Positions 33,157 to 42,861 of a stretch of DNA of 64,000 nt are shown in pieces. Origin of the DNA: a bacterium (GTDB taxonomy: Bacteria > Myxococcota_A > UBA9160 > SZUA-336). Position 1 is the first letter of the stretch, and each line of letters begins with the position of its first letter. The translations under genes were made by a program, and so were the position numbers. The notes under the pieces were generated by a model. That model was not told the DNA's origin, searched no databases, and saw nothing but the letters and a program-made list of their open reading frames with translations. Location of the stretch: contig JAAELY010000488.1 of NCBI GenBank assembly GCA_024226335.1, positions 1 to 64,000 on the forward strand, read 5' to 3'.

Positions 33157-34628
33157 GCAAGAACTTCGCGAATCTTCTGGATGCGTCGGACGCCCAGATT
33201 CGCTCGGGCGCGGACACCCAGATCCTCGACATCTGTTACGACTCGCGACAGGCGCGAACCGGATCCCTATTCGTGGCCTTGCGGGGCGAGACCAGCGACG
33301 GCCATCAGTTCATCGAACAGGCGCTTTCTTCTGGCGCGGTCGCCCTGCTGGTTGAAGAAGCACCTGCTGAACTGCCACCCGAGGTCGCCTGGGCCACGGT
33401 ACCCGACACGCGCGCCGCCCTTCCCGGCCTGGCCGAACGTTTCTTCGATCATCCCGCCCGCTCGCTCACGCTAGTCGGTGTAACCGGGACGAACGGCAAG
33501 ACCAGCACGGCCCGCATGATCGAGTCGGTGCTCAATACATCGGGTCGGCGAGCCGGAAGCATGGGCACCATCTCTGTACGTTATCCCGGTTGCGAAACGA
33601 TGGCCCAGCTCACCACACCCGAATCACTCGACCTGCAGCGTACGTTCGCAGATATGCGGGCGGCGGGTGTGGAAATCGTGGCCCTCGAGGTGTCTTCGCA
33701 CAGCCTGGCGCAGGGACGCGTGCGAGGTCTGCGTTTCGAGGTCGGGGTATACACACACCTTTCTCAAGACCATCTGGACTTTCACGGGGATATGGAATCC
33801 TACGCGGATGCGAAGGCCTTGCTATTCACGCCCGAGTACCTGGCCGGAACCGCCGTACTCAATGCTGCCGACCCGCACTCGATGCGCTTCGCCGAACTCG
33901 CGCAGACAGCGGGTCGGCCCGTCATCTCCTTCGCACGCGAGGGACAGACAAAGACGGATATCCAGACGACCCGAGAAGAGGTCAAACTGGACGGCTCGCG
34001 CGTACGCCTGCAGACCCCCGAAGGCGAACGCGAACTCGTTCTTCCGCTTCCCGGCGATTTCCAGATCGACAATGCACTGGCCGCAGCCTGCGCGACACGC
34101 GCGCTGGGCCTGTCCTGGGACGAGATCGAAGCGGGGATCGCCGCCTGCCCGCCCGTTCCGGGTCGCCTGGAACGCGTCGCGAACTGCCGCCCCGTCGTGC
34201 TGGTCGACTACGCACACACACCCGATGCCCTCGACAACGTACTTTCTCGCATCCGTCCGCTGCTTGAGGACCGCTTGATCACGGTTTTTGGATGTGGCGG
34301 CGATCGGGATCGCAGCAAGCGAGTGATCATGGCGCGAGCCGCGTGTGCGAGCAGCCACTACGTGATCGCGACCAGCGACAATCCGCGCACCGAAGACCCC
34401 GATGCAATCCTGCGCGATGTTGCTGAAGGTCTTTCGGGCCCCCACGTGGTGATCCGCGATCGCCGCGACGCGATCCGCCGCGCGATCGGTCTGGCCCGTG
34501 ACCAGGACGTGGTGGTGATCGCCGGAAAGGGTCACGAGGACTATCAGATCCTCGGCACCGAAAAGGTTCCCTTCGATGATCGCGTCGAAGCGCGACGCGC
34601 GCTGCGCGAGCGGGGCAGCTTGAAGTGA
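33153..34628 (+). CDS. murE: UDP-MurNAc-tripeptide ligase MurE
   Basis: This 491-residue Mur ligase has the ATP loop 'GVTGTNGKTSTARM', 'LEVSSHSLAQGRV', 'YTHLSQDHLDFHG' and the C-terminal 'TSDNPRTEDP'. The DNPR motif marks meso-diaminopimelate rather than lysine as the added residue, giving a Gram-negative type wall. GTG 33153 overlaps ftsI (GTGA). Confidence 0.95.
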   Translation: MSKNFANLLDASDAQIRSGADTQILDICYDSRQARTGSLFVALRGETSDGHQFIEQALSSGAVALLVEEAPAELPPEVAWATVPDTRAALPGLAERFFDHPARSLTLVGVTGTNGKTSTARMIESVLNTSGRRAGSMGTISVRYPGCETMAQLTTPESLDLQRTFADMRAAGVEIVALEVSSHSLAQGRVRGLRFEVGVYTHLSQDHLDFHGDMESYADAKALLFTPEYLAGTAVLNAADPHSMRFAELAQTAGRPVISFAREGQTKTDIQTTREEVKLDGSRVRLQTPEGERELVLPLPGDFQIDNALAAACATRALGLSWDEIEAGIAACPPVPGRLERVANCRPVVLVDYAHTPDALDNVLSRIRPLLEDRLITVFGCGGDRDRSKRVIMARAACASSHYVIATSDNPRTEDPDAILRDVAEGLSGPHVVIRDRRDAIRRAIGLARDQDVVVIAGKGHEDYQILGTEKVPFDDRVEARRALRERGSLK

Positions 34629-36004
34629 GTTTCACGCTGGGCGGGCTTGCGGGTTACTGCGGTGGACGACTGAGCGGCGACGCGTCCCTGTCCATCACGG
34701 AAATCTCGACCGATACGCGCTCGATTGCACCTGGAAGCCTGTTCGTGGCGATTGTGGGCGAGAACTTCGACGGACACGAGTTCGCGAACGACGCGATTGC
34801 GAACGGCGCCGCCGCGGTCCTGATCTCGCGCGAGGTACCGGGTCTATCCGCTCCATCGATCCGCGTGGACGACAGCATTGCGGCGCTGGGTGAACTCGCT
34901 CGTGGACAGCGCGAGCGTTTCGAGATCCCGGTGGTCGGAATCACCGGATCCAACGGCAAGACCACCACAAGGGAGCTTTGCTGCGCAATCCTCGGTGCCG
35001 CCGGAGTTCGCACACACGCGACGCTTGGAAACCTGAACAACCATATCGGCCTGCCCCTGACGGTCTTGCAACTCGACGAGCGCGCTCAGGTGATGGTGGT
35101 CGAGATGGGCATGAATCACCCCGGTGAGATCGAGCACCTTGCGCGCATCGCATCACCGACCGTCGGTGCAATCACGAATGTGGCACCGGCCCACTTGGGT
35201 CCGCTCGGCTCGATCGAGGCGATCGCTCAGGCGAAAGGCGAGTTGTTCGAGTGCATCCGGCCCGAGGGCACCGCGATCATCAATATCGACAATCCGCTCA
35301 TCATCGAACAAGCTTCGCGCTTCAAGGGCGAGCACATCCGCTTCGGATGCAGCGCCGATGCGGACTTCCGCGGCCTGCCCGAAATGCCGCATGAAGGTCG
35401 GGCCGTATTCGAACTCGTCACAGCCCTGGGTCGTTGCCGGATTCAACTGGGCGCTCCGGGCCTCCACCTGATCGAAAACTCTCTGTGCGCTGCGGCCGCT
35501 GCGTTTGCCACCGGTCTGCTCACGGATGATCCACTTGGCGCCATCCAGAATGGTCTCGAGAGCTTCTCGGCCGTGTCCGGGCGTTTGAATGTGAAGCCGG
35601 CGGCCGGGGGGCTGGTCTTGATCGACGACAGCTACAACTCCAACCCGCACTCCGTGCGCGCCGCCCTTGCGACGCTCACGCAGATGCGCGCCGGGGCACA
35701 TACGATCGCAGTTCTCGGCGACATGCTGGAACTCGGGCCGCGGGAAGCCGAAATCCATGAGGAAATCGGGCGGGTCGTTGCCGAACAACCGGTAGATGCA
35801 CTGGTCGCGGTGGGCGAGCTTTCGCAGAATACGTGGCAGGCCGCACGCGATGCCGGACTGTCGCAAGTGCATCACGTGATGCTGGCCGAAGACGCGGTCA
35901 GCTGCGTCCGCGAACTGGCGAACTCTGGCGATATCGTGCTCATCAAGGGTTCACGCGGCATGCACATGGAACGAGCGGTCAATGCGCTCGTTGAAGGAAC
36001 CTGA
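34625..36004 (+). CDS. murF: UDP-MurNAc-pentapeptide ligase MurF
   Basis: This 459-residue Mur ligase adds D-Ala-D-Ala. It shows 'GITGSNGKTTTRELCC', 'VEMGMNHPGEIEHL' and 'LIDDSYNSNPHSVRAAL' with 'VLGDMLELG'. GTG 34625 overlaps murE (GTGA) and the gene ends sharing one base with mraY (TGATG). Confidence 0.95.
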   Translation: MSFTLGGLAGYCGGRLSGDASLSITEISTDTRSIAPGSLFVAIVGENFDGHEFANDAIANGAAAVLISREVPGLSAPSIRVDDSIAALGELARGQRERFEIPVVGITGSNGKTTTRELCCAILGAAGVRTHATLGNLNNHIGLPLTVLQLDERAQVMVVEMGMNHPGEIEHLARIASPTVGAITNVAPAHLGPLGSIEAIAQAKGELFECIRPEGTAIINIDNPLIIEQASRFKGEHIRFGCSADADFRGLPEMPHEGRAVFELVTALGRCRIQLGAPGLHLIENSLCAAAAAFATGLLTDDPLGAIQNGLESFSAVSGRLNVKPAAGGLVLIDDSYNSNPHSVRAALATLTQMRAGAHTIAVLGDMLELGPREAEIHEEIGRVVAEQPVDALVAVGELSQNTWQAARDAGLSQVHHVMLAEDAVSCVRELANSGDIVLIKGSRGMHMERAVNALVEGT

Positions 36005-37083
36005 TGCTCTACCACCTGCTGTACGAACTGCTTTCCGATGAAATCGGCGCATTCAACGTCTTCCGCTATCTGACCTTTCGCTCGGTCGGTGCCGCCCTGA
36101 CCGCACTCCTGATCGCCTTCATCGTCGGTCCTGCGCTGATCCGCATGCTCGAGAACCGCCAGGTCGGCCAGACGATTCGCGAAGACACCCCCGATCGGCA
36201 CCAGGAGAAGAGCGGCACCCCCACGATGGGCGGGACCTTGATCCTGCTCGCCGTGATCGCGAGCACGCTGCTCTGGGCCGAGTGGACCAACGTCTATATG
36301 TGGATCGTGGTGGGGGTCACACTGGGCTGCGGTGCGATCGGTTTCGCCGACGACTACCTCAAAGCCGTTCGCAAGAACCCCGATGGCATCTCCGCGCGCA
36401 CGAAGTTCCTGTCCCAGACCGTCGTCGCCACGGTCGCGGTGGGCGCGCTGTATTTGTGGACGGGCTTCGACTCCGAGGTTTCTCTTCCGCTGTTCAAGGA
36501 CTTCCACCCGTCACTCGGCGTGCTCTATCTTCCGCTTGCCGTCATCTTCGTCGTTGGATTCTCCAATGCGGTCAACCTGACAGACGGTCTCGACGGACTC
36601 GCGATTGGCCCCACCATGATCAGCGCCGCGGTGATCGGCGGCTACGCCTACGTAGTGGGCAATAGTGTGATTTCCGAGTACCTCGAACTGAAGTACGTGC
36701 CCGCAGTCGGAACTCTGGCAATCTTCTGCACGTCCCTGATTGGCGCGGGGCTGGGTTTTCTCTGGTTCAACACCTACCCGGCCTCGGTCTTCATGGGAGA
36801 CACGGGCTCGCTCGCACTCGGGGGCGCGCTCTCGATGGTCGCCGTCATCATCCGCCAGGAAGTCGTTCTCGTGATCGCGGGCGGTCTGTTCATCGTCGAG
36901 ATGTTCTCGGTCATCGTTCAGGTGGCTTCGTTCAAACTCACGGGAAATCGCGTCTTCCGAATGGCGCCTATCCATCACCACTACGAACTCCGGGGTTGGC
37001 CGGAGCCACAGATCATCGTGCGCTTCTGGATCATCTCCGTGATCCTCGGGCTGATCGCGATTTCGCTGCTGAAACTGCGTTGA
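36004..37083 (+). CDS. mraY: Phospho-MurNAc-pentapeptide translocase MraY
   Basis: This 359-residue polytopic membrane enzyme makes lipid I from UDP-MurNAc-pentapeptide and undecaprenyl phosphate. It carries 'GTPTMGGTLIL', the catalytic Asp pair 'FADDYLKA', 'NAVNLTDGLDGLA' and 'PASVFMGDTGSLALGG', with the final 'MAPIHHHYEL' loop. ATG 36004 shares its first base with the murF stop. Confidence 0.96.
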   Translation: MLYHLLYELLSDEIGAFNVFRYLTFRSVGAALTALLIAFIVGPALIRMLENRQVGQTIREDTPDRHQEKSGTPTMGGTLILLAVIASTLLWAEWTNVYMWIVVGVTLGCGAIGFADDYLKAVRKNPDGISARTKFLSQTVVATVAVGALYLWTGFDSEVSLPLFKDFHPSLGVLYLPLAVIFVVGFSNAVNLTDGLDGLAIGPTMISAAVIGGYAYVVGNSVISEYLELKYVPAVGTLAIFCTSLIGAGLGFLWFNTYPASVFMGDTGSLALGGALSMVAVIIRQEVVLVIAGGLFIVEMFSVIVQVASFKLTGNRVFRMAPIHHHYELRGWPEPQIIVRFWIISVILGLIAISLLKLR

Positions 37084-38393
37084 ACTACCTGGGACAGAAG
37101 ATCCTGGTGCTCGGCACCGGGCGCTCTGGACGCGCCGCTGCGGCGTTGCTCCTCGACCGGGAAGCTCAGGTCTTCGCCTACGACAAGAATGAAGCAGCCC
37201 AGGCCGATCTGGACCCGCGTATCGAACGTCTGCGCGAAATCCCCGCGAACTTCGACGACTTCGACAAGGTGGTGGCCAGTCCCGGATTTCCGGTCGAGCC
37301 GGGGCCCAAGGTTCTGCCGGAAATCGATCTGGCCGCAATCCACATCGAAGCGCCGATCGTGGGCGTCACGGGCACCAACGGCAAGAGCACGGTGACCGTC
37401 TTGATCGGACGCATGTTGGAGCAGAGCGGCCTGCGCACCGCAGTCGGCGGAAATCTGGGCGTTGCGCTGTGCGAACTCGTGGCGCTGAAGGCGGAGCGTG
37501 TGGTGTCGGAACTCTCCAGCTTTCAACTGGAGCACGCGCAGCGACTGCACGCCCGTGTCGCGGTGCTCCTGAACCTGTCCCCGGACCATCTCGATCGCCA
37601 CGGCAGCATGGAGAGCTACGGAACCGCAAAAGAGCGCCTGGCCGAACTCCAACAGCCCGATGACGTGCTGGTATTCAACCTGGACGATGCCTGGGCGCGC
37701 GCCGTGGGCGAGCGCGCACGCACGCGCACGCGGGCTTTCTCGACCCGGAGCTTGCTGGAGTCCGGCGCTTTCGTCGACGGAGACCAGATGGTGCTCGCGC
37801 GCGACGGCGAAGTCCTGTTACGCATTCCGATCTCCGAGCTTTCCCACGCCTGTCGTTCGCCGTTGGCCAACGCGCTGGCCGCGGCGAGCGCCGCCGAAGC
37901 CGCGGGTGCAACCGCTGAAGCGATCCGCAAACAGCTCACGGAATTCGAAGGCCTGCCGCATCGAAGTCAGGAAGTCTGCGTGAGTCGAGGCGTGCGCTAC
38001 GTAGACGATTCAAAAGCCACCAACCCCGCAGCTGCGGCCGCCAGCGTATCCGCCTGTGAAGCGCCGGTCATCTGGATCGCGGGCGGACGCAACAAGGGCC
38101 TGGATTTCGCACCCCTGGGCGAGGTCGCCGGTGACGTGATCGCGCTGATCACCTACGGAGAGTCGGCAGAGGATCTCGCAGTGGCCGGAGCGCAGGCGCC
38201 CGAAGTGGTGCGCTCGCAGACACTGGCAGAAGCCGTCGAGCAGGCCGTGCGCCGGGCGCGCCCGGGCTACACGGTCCTGCTCTCGCCCGCGTGTTCGAGC
38301 TTCGATCAGTTCGACAGCTTCGAGGCCCGTGGACGAGCCTTCGCCAGACTCGTGAACGAGTCCGGGGAAACTCCAGGAGGCGGCGCATGTTGA
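37080..38393 (+). CDS. murD: UDP-MurNAc-L-Ala:D-Glu ligase MurD
   Basis: This 437-residue protein has an N-terminal Rossmann part ('ILVLGTGRSGRAAAALL'), the ATP loop 'GVTGTNGKSTVTVL', 'SELSSFQLE' and 'YVDDSKATNPAAA'. The frame extends upstream inside mraY, but TTG 37080 is the likely start because it overlaps the mraY stop as TTGA and begins the conserved domain. Confidence 0.93.
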   Translation: MNYLGQKILVLGTGRSGRAAAALLLDREAQVFAYDKNEAAQADLDPRIERLREIPANFDDFDKVVASPGFPVEPGPKVLPEIDLAAIHIEAPIVGVTGTNGKSTVTVLIGRMLEQSGLRTAVGGNLGVALCELVALKAERVVSELSSFQLEHAQRLHARVAVLLNLSPDHLDRHGSMESYGTAKERLAELQQPDDVLVFNLDDAWARAVGERARTRTRAFSTRSLLESGAFVDGDQMVLARDGEVLLRIPISELSHACRSPLANALAAASAAEAAGATAEAIRKQLTEFEGLPHRSQEVCVSRGVRYVDDSKATNPAAAAASVSACEAPVIWIAGGRNKGLDFAPLGEVAGDVIALITYGESAEDLAVAGAQAPEVVRSQTLAEAVEQAVRRARPGYTVLLSPACSSFDQFDSFEARGRAFARLVNESGETPGGGAC

Positions 38394-39493
38394 GCAGGTT
38401 GGGCGCACCCCAACTACTCTGGTCGACCACGGTGTTGATGGGCATCGGGATCGTCATGGTCTACAGCTCCAGCGCAGCTCGTTCCGAATTCATCTTCGGC
38501 ACGGCCTGGGTTTACTGGCTGCGTCAATCGATGGCGCTCGCCGTAGGCGGCGCCGCGCTGTACGCACTGATTCGCGTGCCAACCCGGCGGATTTCAGGTC
38601 TCGCCTACGCCATCTGGGCGATCTCCGTCCTGGGCCTCCTGACGACTCTTTCCCCACTGGGCGTCTCCGCAAATGGCGCCTCGCGCTGGGTTCAGATCGG
38701 ACCGATCGTATTCCAGCCGCTGGAACCCGCAAAGATCGGAGTCATTCTCGCGCTCGCGCGCTGGCTGTCCTCGCATCAAGACCGGCTCGCGGACTTCCGG
38801 GTCACCGTGCTCGTGCCCGCGCTGCTGGCCGGCGTGCCATGCGCCCTGCTCCTGATGCAGCCCGATTTCGGCGGTGTGCTGCTGATCGGCCTCTTCACCG
38901 CGGTGATGGTATTCGCCGGTGGCGCGCGACTCGATCACCTGCTCGCAACCGCCTTGATCTCGCTACCGCCGCTTTTCACGCTCGCGGTGCTGCGCGAGTA
39001 CCGCTTGGATCGACTCCGGACCTTCATGGACCCGTGGGCGGATCCACTTGGCAACGGCTATCAGCTGGTGCAATCGCAGATCGCGTTCGGTGCGGGCGGA
39101 ATCACCGGAGTGGGCCTGGGCGCTGGCCAGCAAAAGCTCTTCTTCCTGCCCGAAGCCCACACCGACTTCATCTTGTCGGTCATCGGAGAAGAGGTCGGAT
39201 TGGTCGGTGTGCTGTGCGTGCTGATCTGTTTTGCGCTGCTCGCGCTGGCTTCACTAGGCATCGCAGCGACGGCTAAGTCCACTTTCGGCACACTGCTCGC
39301 CGTGGGGGTCAGCTGCCTCCTATGGCTTCAGGCGATGGTCAACGCTGCGGTTGCGATGGGTGCGCTACCCACCACTGGCACGACACTTCCTTTCCTGTCC
39401 TATGGACGGACATCGCTCGTGGTGTCGCTGGTTGCGATCGGCGCGCTGCTGAACATCGCGCGTCCGACGTCCGGGAGGTCGGGATGGCGCTGA
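38387..39493 (+). CDS. ftsW: Septal peptidoglycan polymerase FtsW (SEDS family)
   Basis: This 368-residue polytopic membrane protein has the SEDS signatures 'GVSANGASRWVQIG', 'QPDFGGVLL', 'NGYQLVQSQIAFGAGG' and the C-terminal 'LPTTGTTLPFLSYG'. It polymerises lipid II with FtsI as partner. ATG 38387 has AGGAGG 6 bases upstream and overlaps murD by 7 bases. Confidence 0.95.
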   Translation: MLSRLGAPQLLWSTTVLMGIGIVMVYSSSAARSEFIFGTAWVYWLRQSMALAVGGAALYALIRVPTRRISGLAYAIWAISVLGLLTTLSPLGVSANGASRWVQIGPIVFQPLEPAKIGVILALARWLSSHQDRLADFRVTVLVPALLAGVPCALLLMQPDFGGVLLIGLFTAVMVFAGGARLDHLLATALISLPPLFTLAVLREYRLDRLRTFMDPWADPLGNGYQLVQSQIAFGAGGITGVGLGAGQQKLFFLPEAHTDFILSVIGEEVGLVGVLCVLICFALLALASLGIAATAKSTFGTLLAVGVSCLLWLQAMVNAAVAMGALPTTGTTLPFLSYGRTSLVVSLVAIGALLNIARPTSGRSGWR

Positions 39494-40581
39494 GCGTGAT
39501 CCTCGCCGGTGGAGGGACCGGCGGGCACATCTTTCCCGCGATTGCACTGGCGGACACGATTCGTCGGCGCAATCCCGACGCGAGTGTGGGCTTCATCGGC
39601 ACACAGCGCGGACTCGAAACCCGGTACGTGCCGGCGGCCGGCTACCCGCTCTCCCTGGTGGCCAGCACGCAGATTCTGGGACGCAATCCGCTTCGCGCGG
39701 CACTCGGGCTACTGACCGTCGCTCGCGGAGTCTGGCAAGCGCGCTCGCTACTGCACGAGGCGAATGCGGATCTGGTGGTCGGTGTGGGCGGCTATGCATC
39801 CGTCCCAGCGGTCGCGGCAGCGCGCATGATGGGAATTCCAACCGCTTTGATCGAGCCTAACGCGCGGCCGGGACGTGCGAACCGGCTGCTCGGGCGCTTC
39901 GCGAAACGGGTTTTCGTGCAATTCGAAGATGCTGCCGCGTTCTTCCCGCCGGAATCCGTCAGCCTCACGGGATTTCCCACGCGCATCGGGCCCGAGCTCC
40001 GGGAAACAGGTCGGGAATCCGATGACAAAGGAGAAGACTCCCTCTGCCTCCTGACCGTCGGCGGCAGCCAGGGTGCGCGCTCCCTGAATCGGGCCATGTG
40101 CAGCGCGCTCCCACGCCTAAGAGAATTCGACGAACTCTCGATCGTTCACCAGACGGGACCGGCGGACCTCGACGAGGTCCGCGATGCGTATGCGGTGTCC
40201 GGGATCACAGCCGAGGTCGAAGCGTTCTTCGAGACTCTGCCCGAACATCTGATGTGCGCGGATCTGGTCGTTGCACGTTCGGGAGCTGCAACGGTCGCAG
40301 AGTTGTGCGTTGCGGGAGTTGCTTCAATTCTGGTCCCCTACCCCCACGCCGCGGACGACCATCAGATGGCCAATGCGCGGGAAGTGGAGCGCGTCGGTGG
40401 TTGCATCGTGATCCCCGATTCGGAATTGGGCGCGCGCCTCGCCGATGAGGTCGTTACTCTTCTCGGCGATAGCGATCGGAGACGACAGCTGGCAGCGGGC
40501 GCTGCGCGCCGCGGAAGTCCGGACGCCGCCGATCAGATCTGGGATTCCTGCGTCGCGTTGATCTCGGGGGGGGCGGCATGA
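39484..40581 (+). CDS. murG: Lipid II synthase MurG (GlcNAc transferase)
   Basis: This 365-residue GT-B glycosyltransferase adds GlcNAc to lipid I. It shows 'LAGGGTGGHIFPAIALA' (lipid I side), 'VGVGGYASVPAVAAARM', 'TVGGSQGARSLNRAM' and the UDP-GlcNAc site 'ARSGAATVAELC ... PYPHAADDHQMANA'. ATG 39484 is preceded by GGGAGG and overlaps ftsW by 10 bases. Confidence 0.95.
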   Translation: MALSVILAGGGTGGHIFPAIALADTIRRRNPDASVGFIGTQRGLETRYVPAAGYPLSLVASTQILGRNPLRAALGLLTVARGVWQARSLLHEANADLVVGVGGYASVPAVAAARMMGIPTALIEPNARPGRANRLLGRFAKRVFVQFEDAAAFFPPESVSLTGFPTRIGPELRETGRESDDKGEDSLCLLTVGGSQGARSLNRAMCSALPRLREFDELSIVHQTGPADLDEVRDAYAVSGITAEVEAFFETLPEHLMCADLVVARSGAATVAELCVAGVASILVPYPHAADDHQMANAREVERVGGCIVIPDSELGARLADEVVTLLGDSDRRRQLAAGAARRGSPDAADQIWDSCVALISGGAA

Positions 40582-41957
40582 GGGGAAGAGTCAAACGCGT
40601 TCACTTCGTCGGCATCGGCGGCGTGGGTATGTCCGGCATGGCCGAGATCCTGAAGACCAGTGGGTACGAGGTATCTGGATCGGACATGCGCGATAGCGCG
40701 GCCACGCGGCGCTTGATCGACCGTGGCATCCTCGTGACGATCGGCCACGATGCAAAGGTCGTCTCCGAAGCAGACGTGGTCGTCTACTCCTCCGCCATTC
40801 CGGCCCGCAATCCGGAGATCGAGGCCGCAGAAGCCCAGCACATCCCGGTCATCCCGCGCGCCGAGATGCTCGCGGAACTGATGCGGATGAAATACGCAGT
40901 CGCCGTGGGCGGCTCGCACGGCAAGACCACCACGACCTCACTCGTGGGCACCGTACTCGAAGCGGGGAACCTCGAACCGACCACGATCGTGGGCGGACGC
41001 GTCAAGAGCTTTGGCACCAACTCGCGCTTCGGAACAGGGGAAGTCCTGGTCGCGGAGGCGGACGAGAGCGACGGTTCGTTTCTGCGACTGGTCCCGACAG
41101 TGGTGGTAGTGACCAATATCGACCACGAGCACCTCGACCACTACGGCAGCTTCGAGAATCTGCTTTCCGCGTTCCGCGATTTTGCGAACCGCGTGCCGTT
41201 CTACGGTGCGAGCGTGCTGTGTCTGGACGATCCGAACGTGCAGACTCTTCTCCCGCAGATCATGCGCCGGACCTGGACTTACGGATTGTCCACACAGGCC
41301 GATGTCTGTGCCGATCGCATCGAGTCCGATGGCCTTTCCATGCGCTTTAGGGCGAGTGCGCGCGGTGTCGATCTGGGCGAAGCCTGTGTGCGCATGCCCG
41401 GCCTGCACAACGTGAACAACGCTCTGGCGGCCATCGCCGTGGGGCTCGAGTTCGACGTGGAGTTCGCGCGCATCGCCGAAGCTCTCGCTGAGTTTCGCGG
41501 TATCGAGCGTCGCTTCGAAGTACGCGGCGAGTGCAAAGGCGTCACGGTGATCGACGATTACGCCCACCACCCTGCCGAGATCCGCGCCACCCTGGCCGCG
41601 GCGCGCAGCCTGGACCGACGCATCGTGGTCGCCTTCCAGCCGCATCGCTATTCGCGCACTCGCGATACCTTCGACGACCTCGCGCGCTCCTTCCACGACG
41701 CCAGCGCATTGGTGCTGACCGAGATCTACGCTGCCGGAGAAGCAAAGCTCCCGGGAATCAGCGCCCACGCGCTCAGCGAAGCCGTTCGCCAGTGCGGTCA
41801 TCGCAGTGTCGAGTTCGCTCCCGAAAAGGCGCAACTCGTATCCCTGCTGGACGAGATGACCGAACCCGGCGATCTGCTGATTTTCATGGGTGCCGGTGAT
41901 ATCGGCCGCCTGGCCGACGATTTTCTGCAACTCGAAGCGGAGGGTTCCGACGATTGA
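40578..41957 (+). CDS. murC: UDP-MurNAc:L-alanine ligase MurC
   Basis: This 459-residue Mur ligase has an N-terminal 'VHFVGIGGVGMSGMAEIL' loop, the ATP loop 'VGGSHGKTTTTSLVG', 'EADESDGSFLRL' and 'VIDDYAHHPAEI'. ATG 40578 overlaps murG (ATGA). Its end carries the strong GGAGGG (41939-41944) that must serve murB. Confidence 0.95.
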   Translation: MRGRVKRVHFVGIGGVGMSGMAEILKTSGYEVSGSDMRDSAATRRLIDRGILVTIGHDAKVVSEADVVVYSSAIPARNPEIEAAEAQHIPVIPRAEMLAELMRMKYAVAVGGSHGKTTTTSLVGTVLEAGNLEPTTIVGGRVKSFGTNSRFGTGEVLVAEADESDGSFLRLVPTVVVVTNIDHEHLDHYGSFENLLSAFRDFANRVPFYGASVLCLDDPNVQTLLPQIMRRTWTYGLSTQADVCADRIESDGLSMRFRASARGVDLGEACVRMPGLHNVNNALAAIAVGLEFDVEFARIAEALAEFRGIERRFEVRGECKGVTVIDDYAHHPAEIRATLAAARSLDRRIVVAFQPHRYSRTRDTFDDLARSFHDASALVLTEIYAAGEAKLPGISAHALSEAVRQCGHRSVEFAPEKAQLVSLLDEMTEPGDLLIFMGAGDIGRLADDFLQLEAEGSDD

Positions 41958-42861
41958 AGCGCGAGTCCGAAGAGCGCTGGGCGATGTGCTCGGCAAGCAG
42001 GTGGCCTTCGACGAGCCGCTGGCAAAGCACACCTCGTTGCGGGTGGGAGGCCCTGCCGATGCACTCGCTCGCATTGATGACCGCGACAGACTGGAACGCG
42101 TACTCGAAGTCTGTCGGGAGTATCAGCTCGACCCGCTCGTACTCGGCGGCGGTTTCAACACACTGGTGCGAGATTCCGGATACCGAGGACTGGTTCTTCG
42201 TCTACAGGGATTGCGCCAGATCGAGTATCGCGACGGCGTACTCCACGCGGGGGCCGGAACCTCGCACTCGAGTATCTCGCGCTTCTGTGCGGACCAGGCG
42301 CTCACCGGCCTCGAATTCGCCGCAAGCATACCGGGAACCGTGGGGGGATGGATCGCGATGAACGCAGGTACCCGCGAACGGGAAATGGCAGACGTCGTGG
42401 CCCGAATCGAGGTCGTCGATCCCGAGACGGGCGGGGTCGAAGTGCGGGAGCGCGAAGCCCTGTCATTCAGCTATCGGCGCACGGAACTCCCCCGAAGCGA
42501 GATCGTCGCGGCCGCCAGCTTCGAGATCGAACCGGGCGACGCCGAGGTCATTCAGCAGATCACACGCGAGTTGCTCGAGAGTCGGCGCGAGACCCAGCCA
42601 GTCGACCAGCGATCGTGCGGCTCGGTCTTCAAGAACCCATCTGGAGACTCGTCCGGCCGGTTGATCGAAGCCGCCGGGCTGAAGGGCGCACGACACGGCG
42701 GCGCCCAGATCTCCACGATTCACGCGAACTTCATCGTGAATCGGGGGGACGCGACGGCTTCCGACGTGCTGGCGTTGCTCGAGCGCGCGCGCGAAGAGGT
42801 CGCGGGCCAGTTCGGCATCGAACTCGAGCCCGAGGTCTGCATTATTGGAGAGGAAGCGTGA
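41953..42861 (+). CDS. murB: UDP-N-acetylenolpyruvoylglucosamine reductase MurB (probable ATT start)
   Basis: This flavoenzyme of about 302 residues reduces UDP-GlcNAc-enolpyruvate to UDP-MurNAc. It shows 'AKHTSLRVGGPADALARI', 'VLGGGFNTLV', 'SIPGTVGGWIAMNAG' and the catalytic region 'CGSVFKNPSGDSSGRLIEAAG'. The frame has no ATG, GTG or TTG near the family start. ATT 41953 lies 8 bases after GGAGGG and touches the murC stop (ATTGA). The alternatives are GTG 41890/41896, inside murC without a Shine-Dalgarno, or GTG 41986, which would trim conserved sequence. TTG 41954 is in another frame, so a sequencing indel is also possible. Confidence 0.9.
   Translation: MEARVRRALGDVLGKQVAFDEPLAKHTSLRVGGPADALARIDDRDRLERVLEVCREYQLDPLVLGGGFNTLVRDSGYRGLVLRLQGLRQIEYRDGVLHAGAGTSHSSISRFCADQALTGLEFAASIPGTVGGWIAMNAGTREREMADVVARIEVVDPETGGVEVREREALSFSYRRTELPRSEIVAAASFEIEPGDAEVIQQITRELLESRRETQPVDQRSCGSVFKNPSGDSSGRLIEAAGLKGARHGGAQISTIHANFIVNRGDATASDVLALLERAREEVAGQFGIELEPEVCIIGEEA

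Noticed and set aside
42348-42857. 170-codon N-terminal extension of FtsQ
   Set aside because: It is the shadow of murB in another frame. GTG 42858 with the GTGA overlap gives a normal FtsQ.
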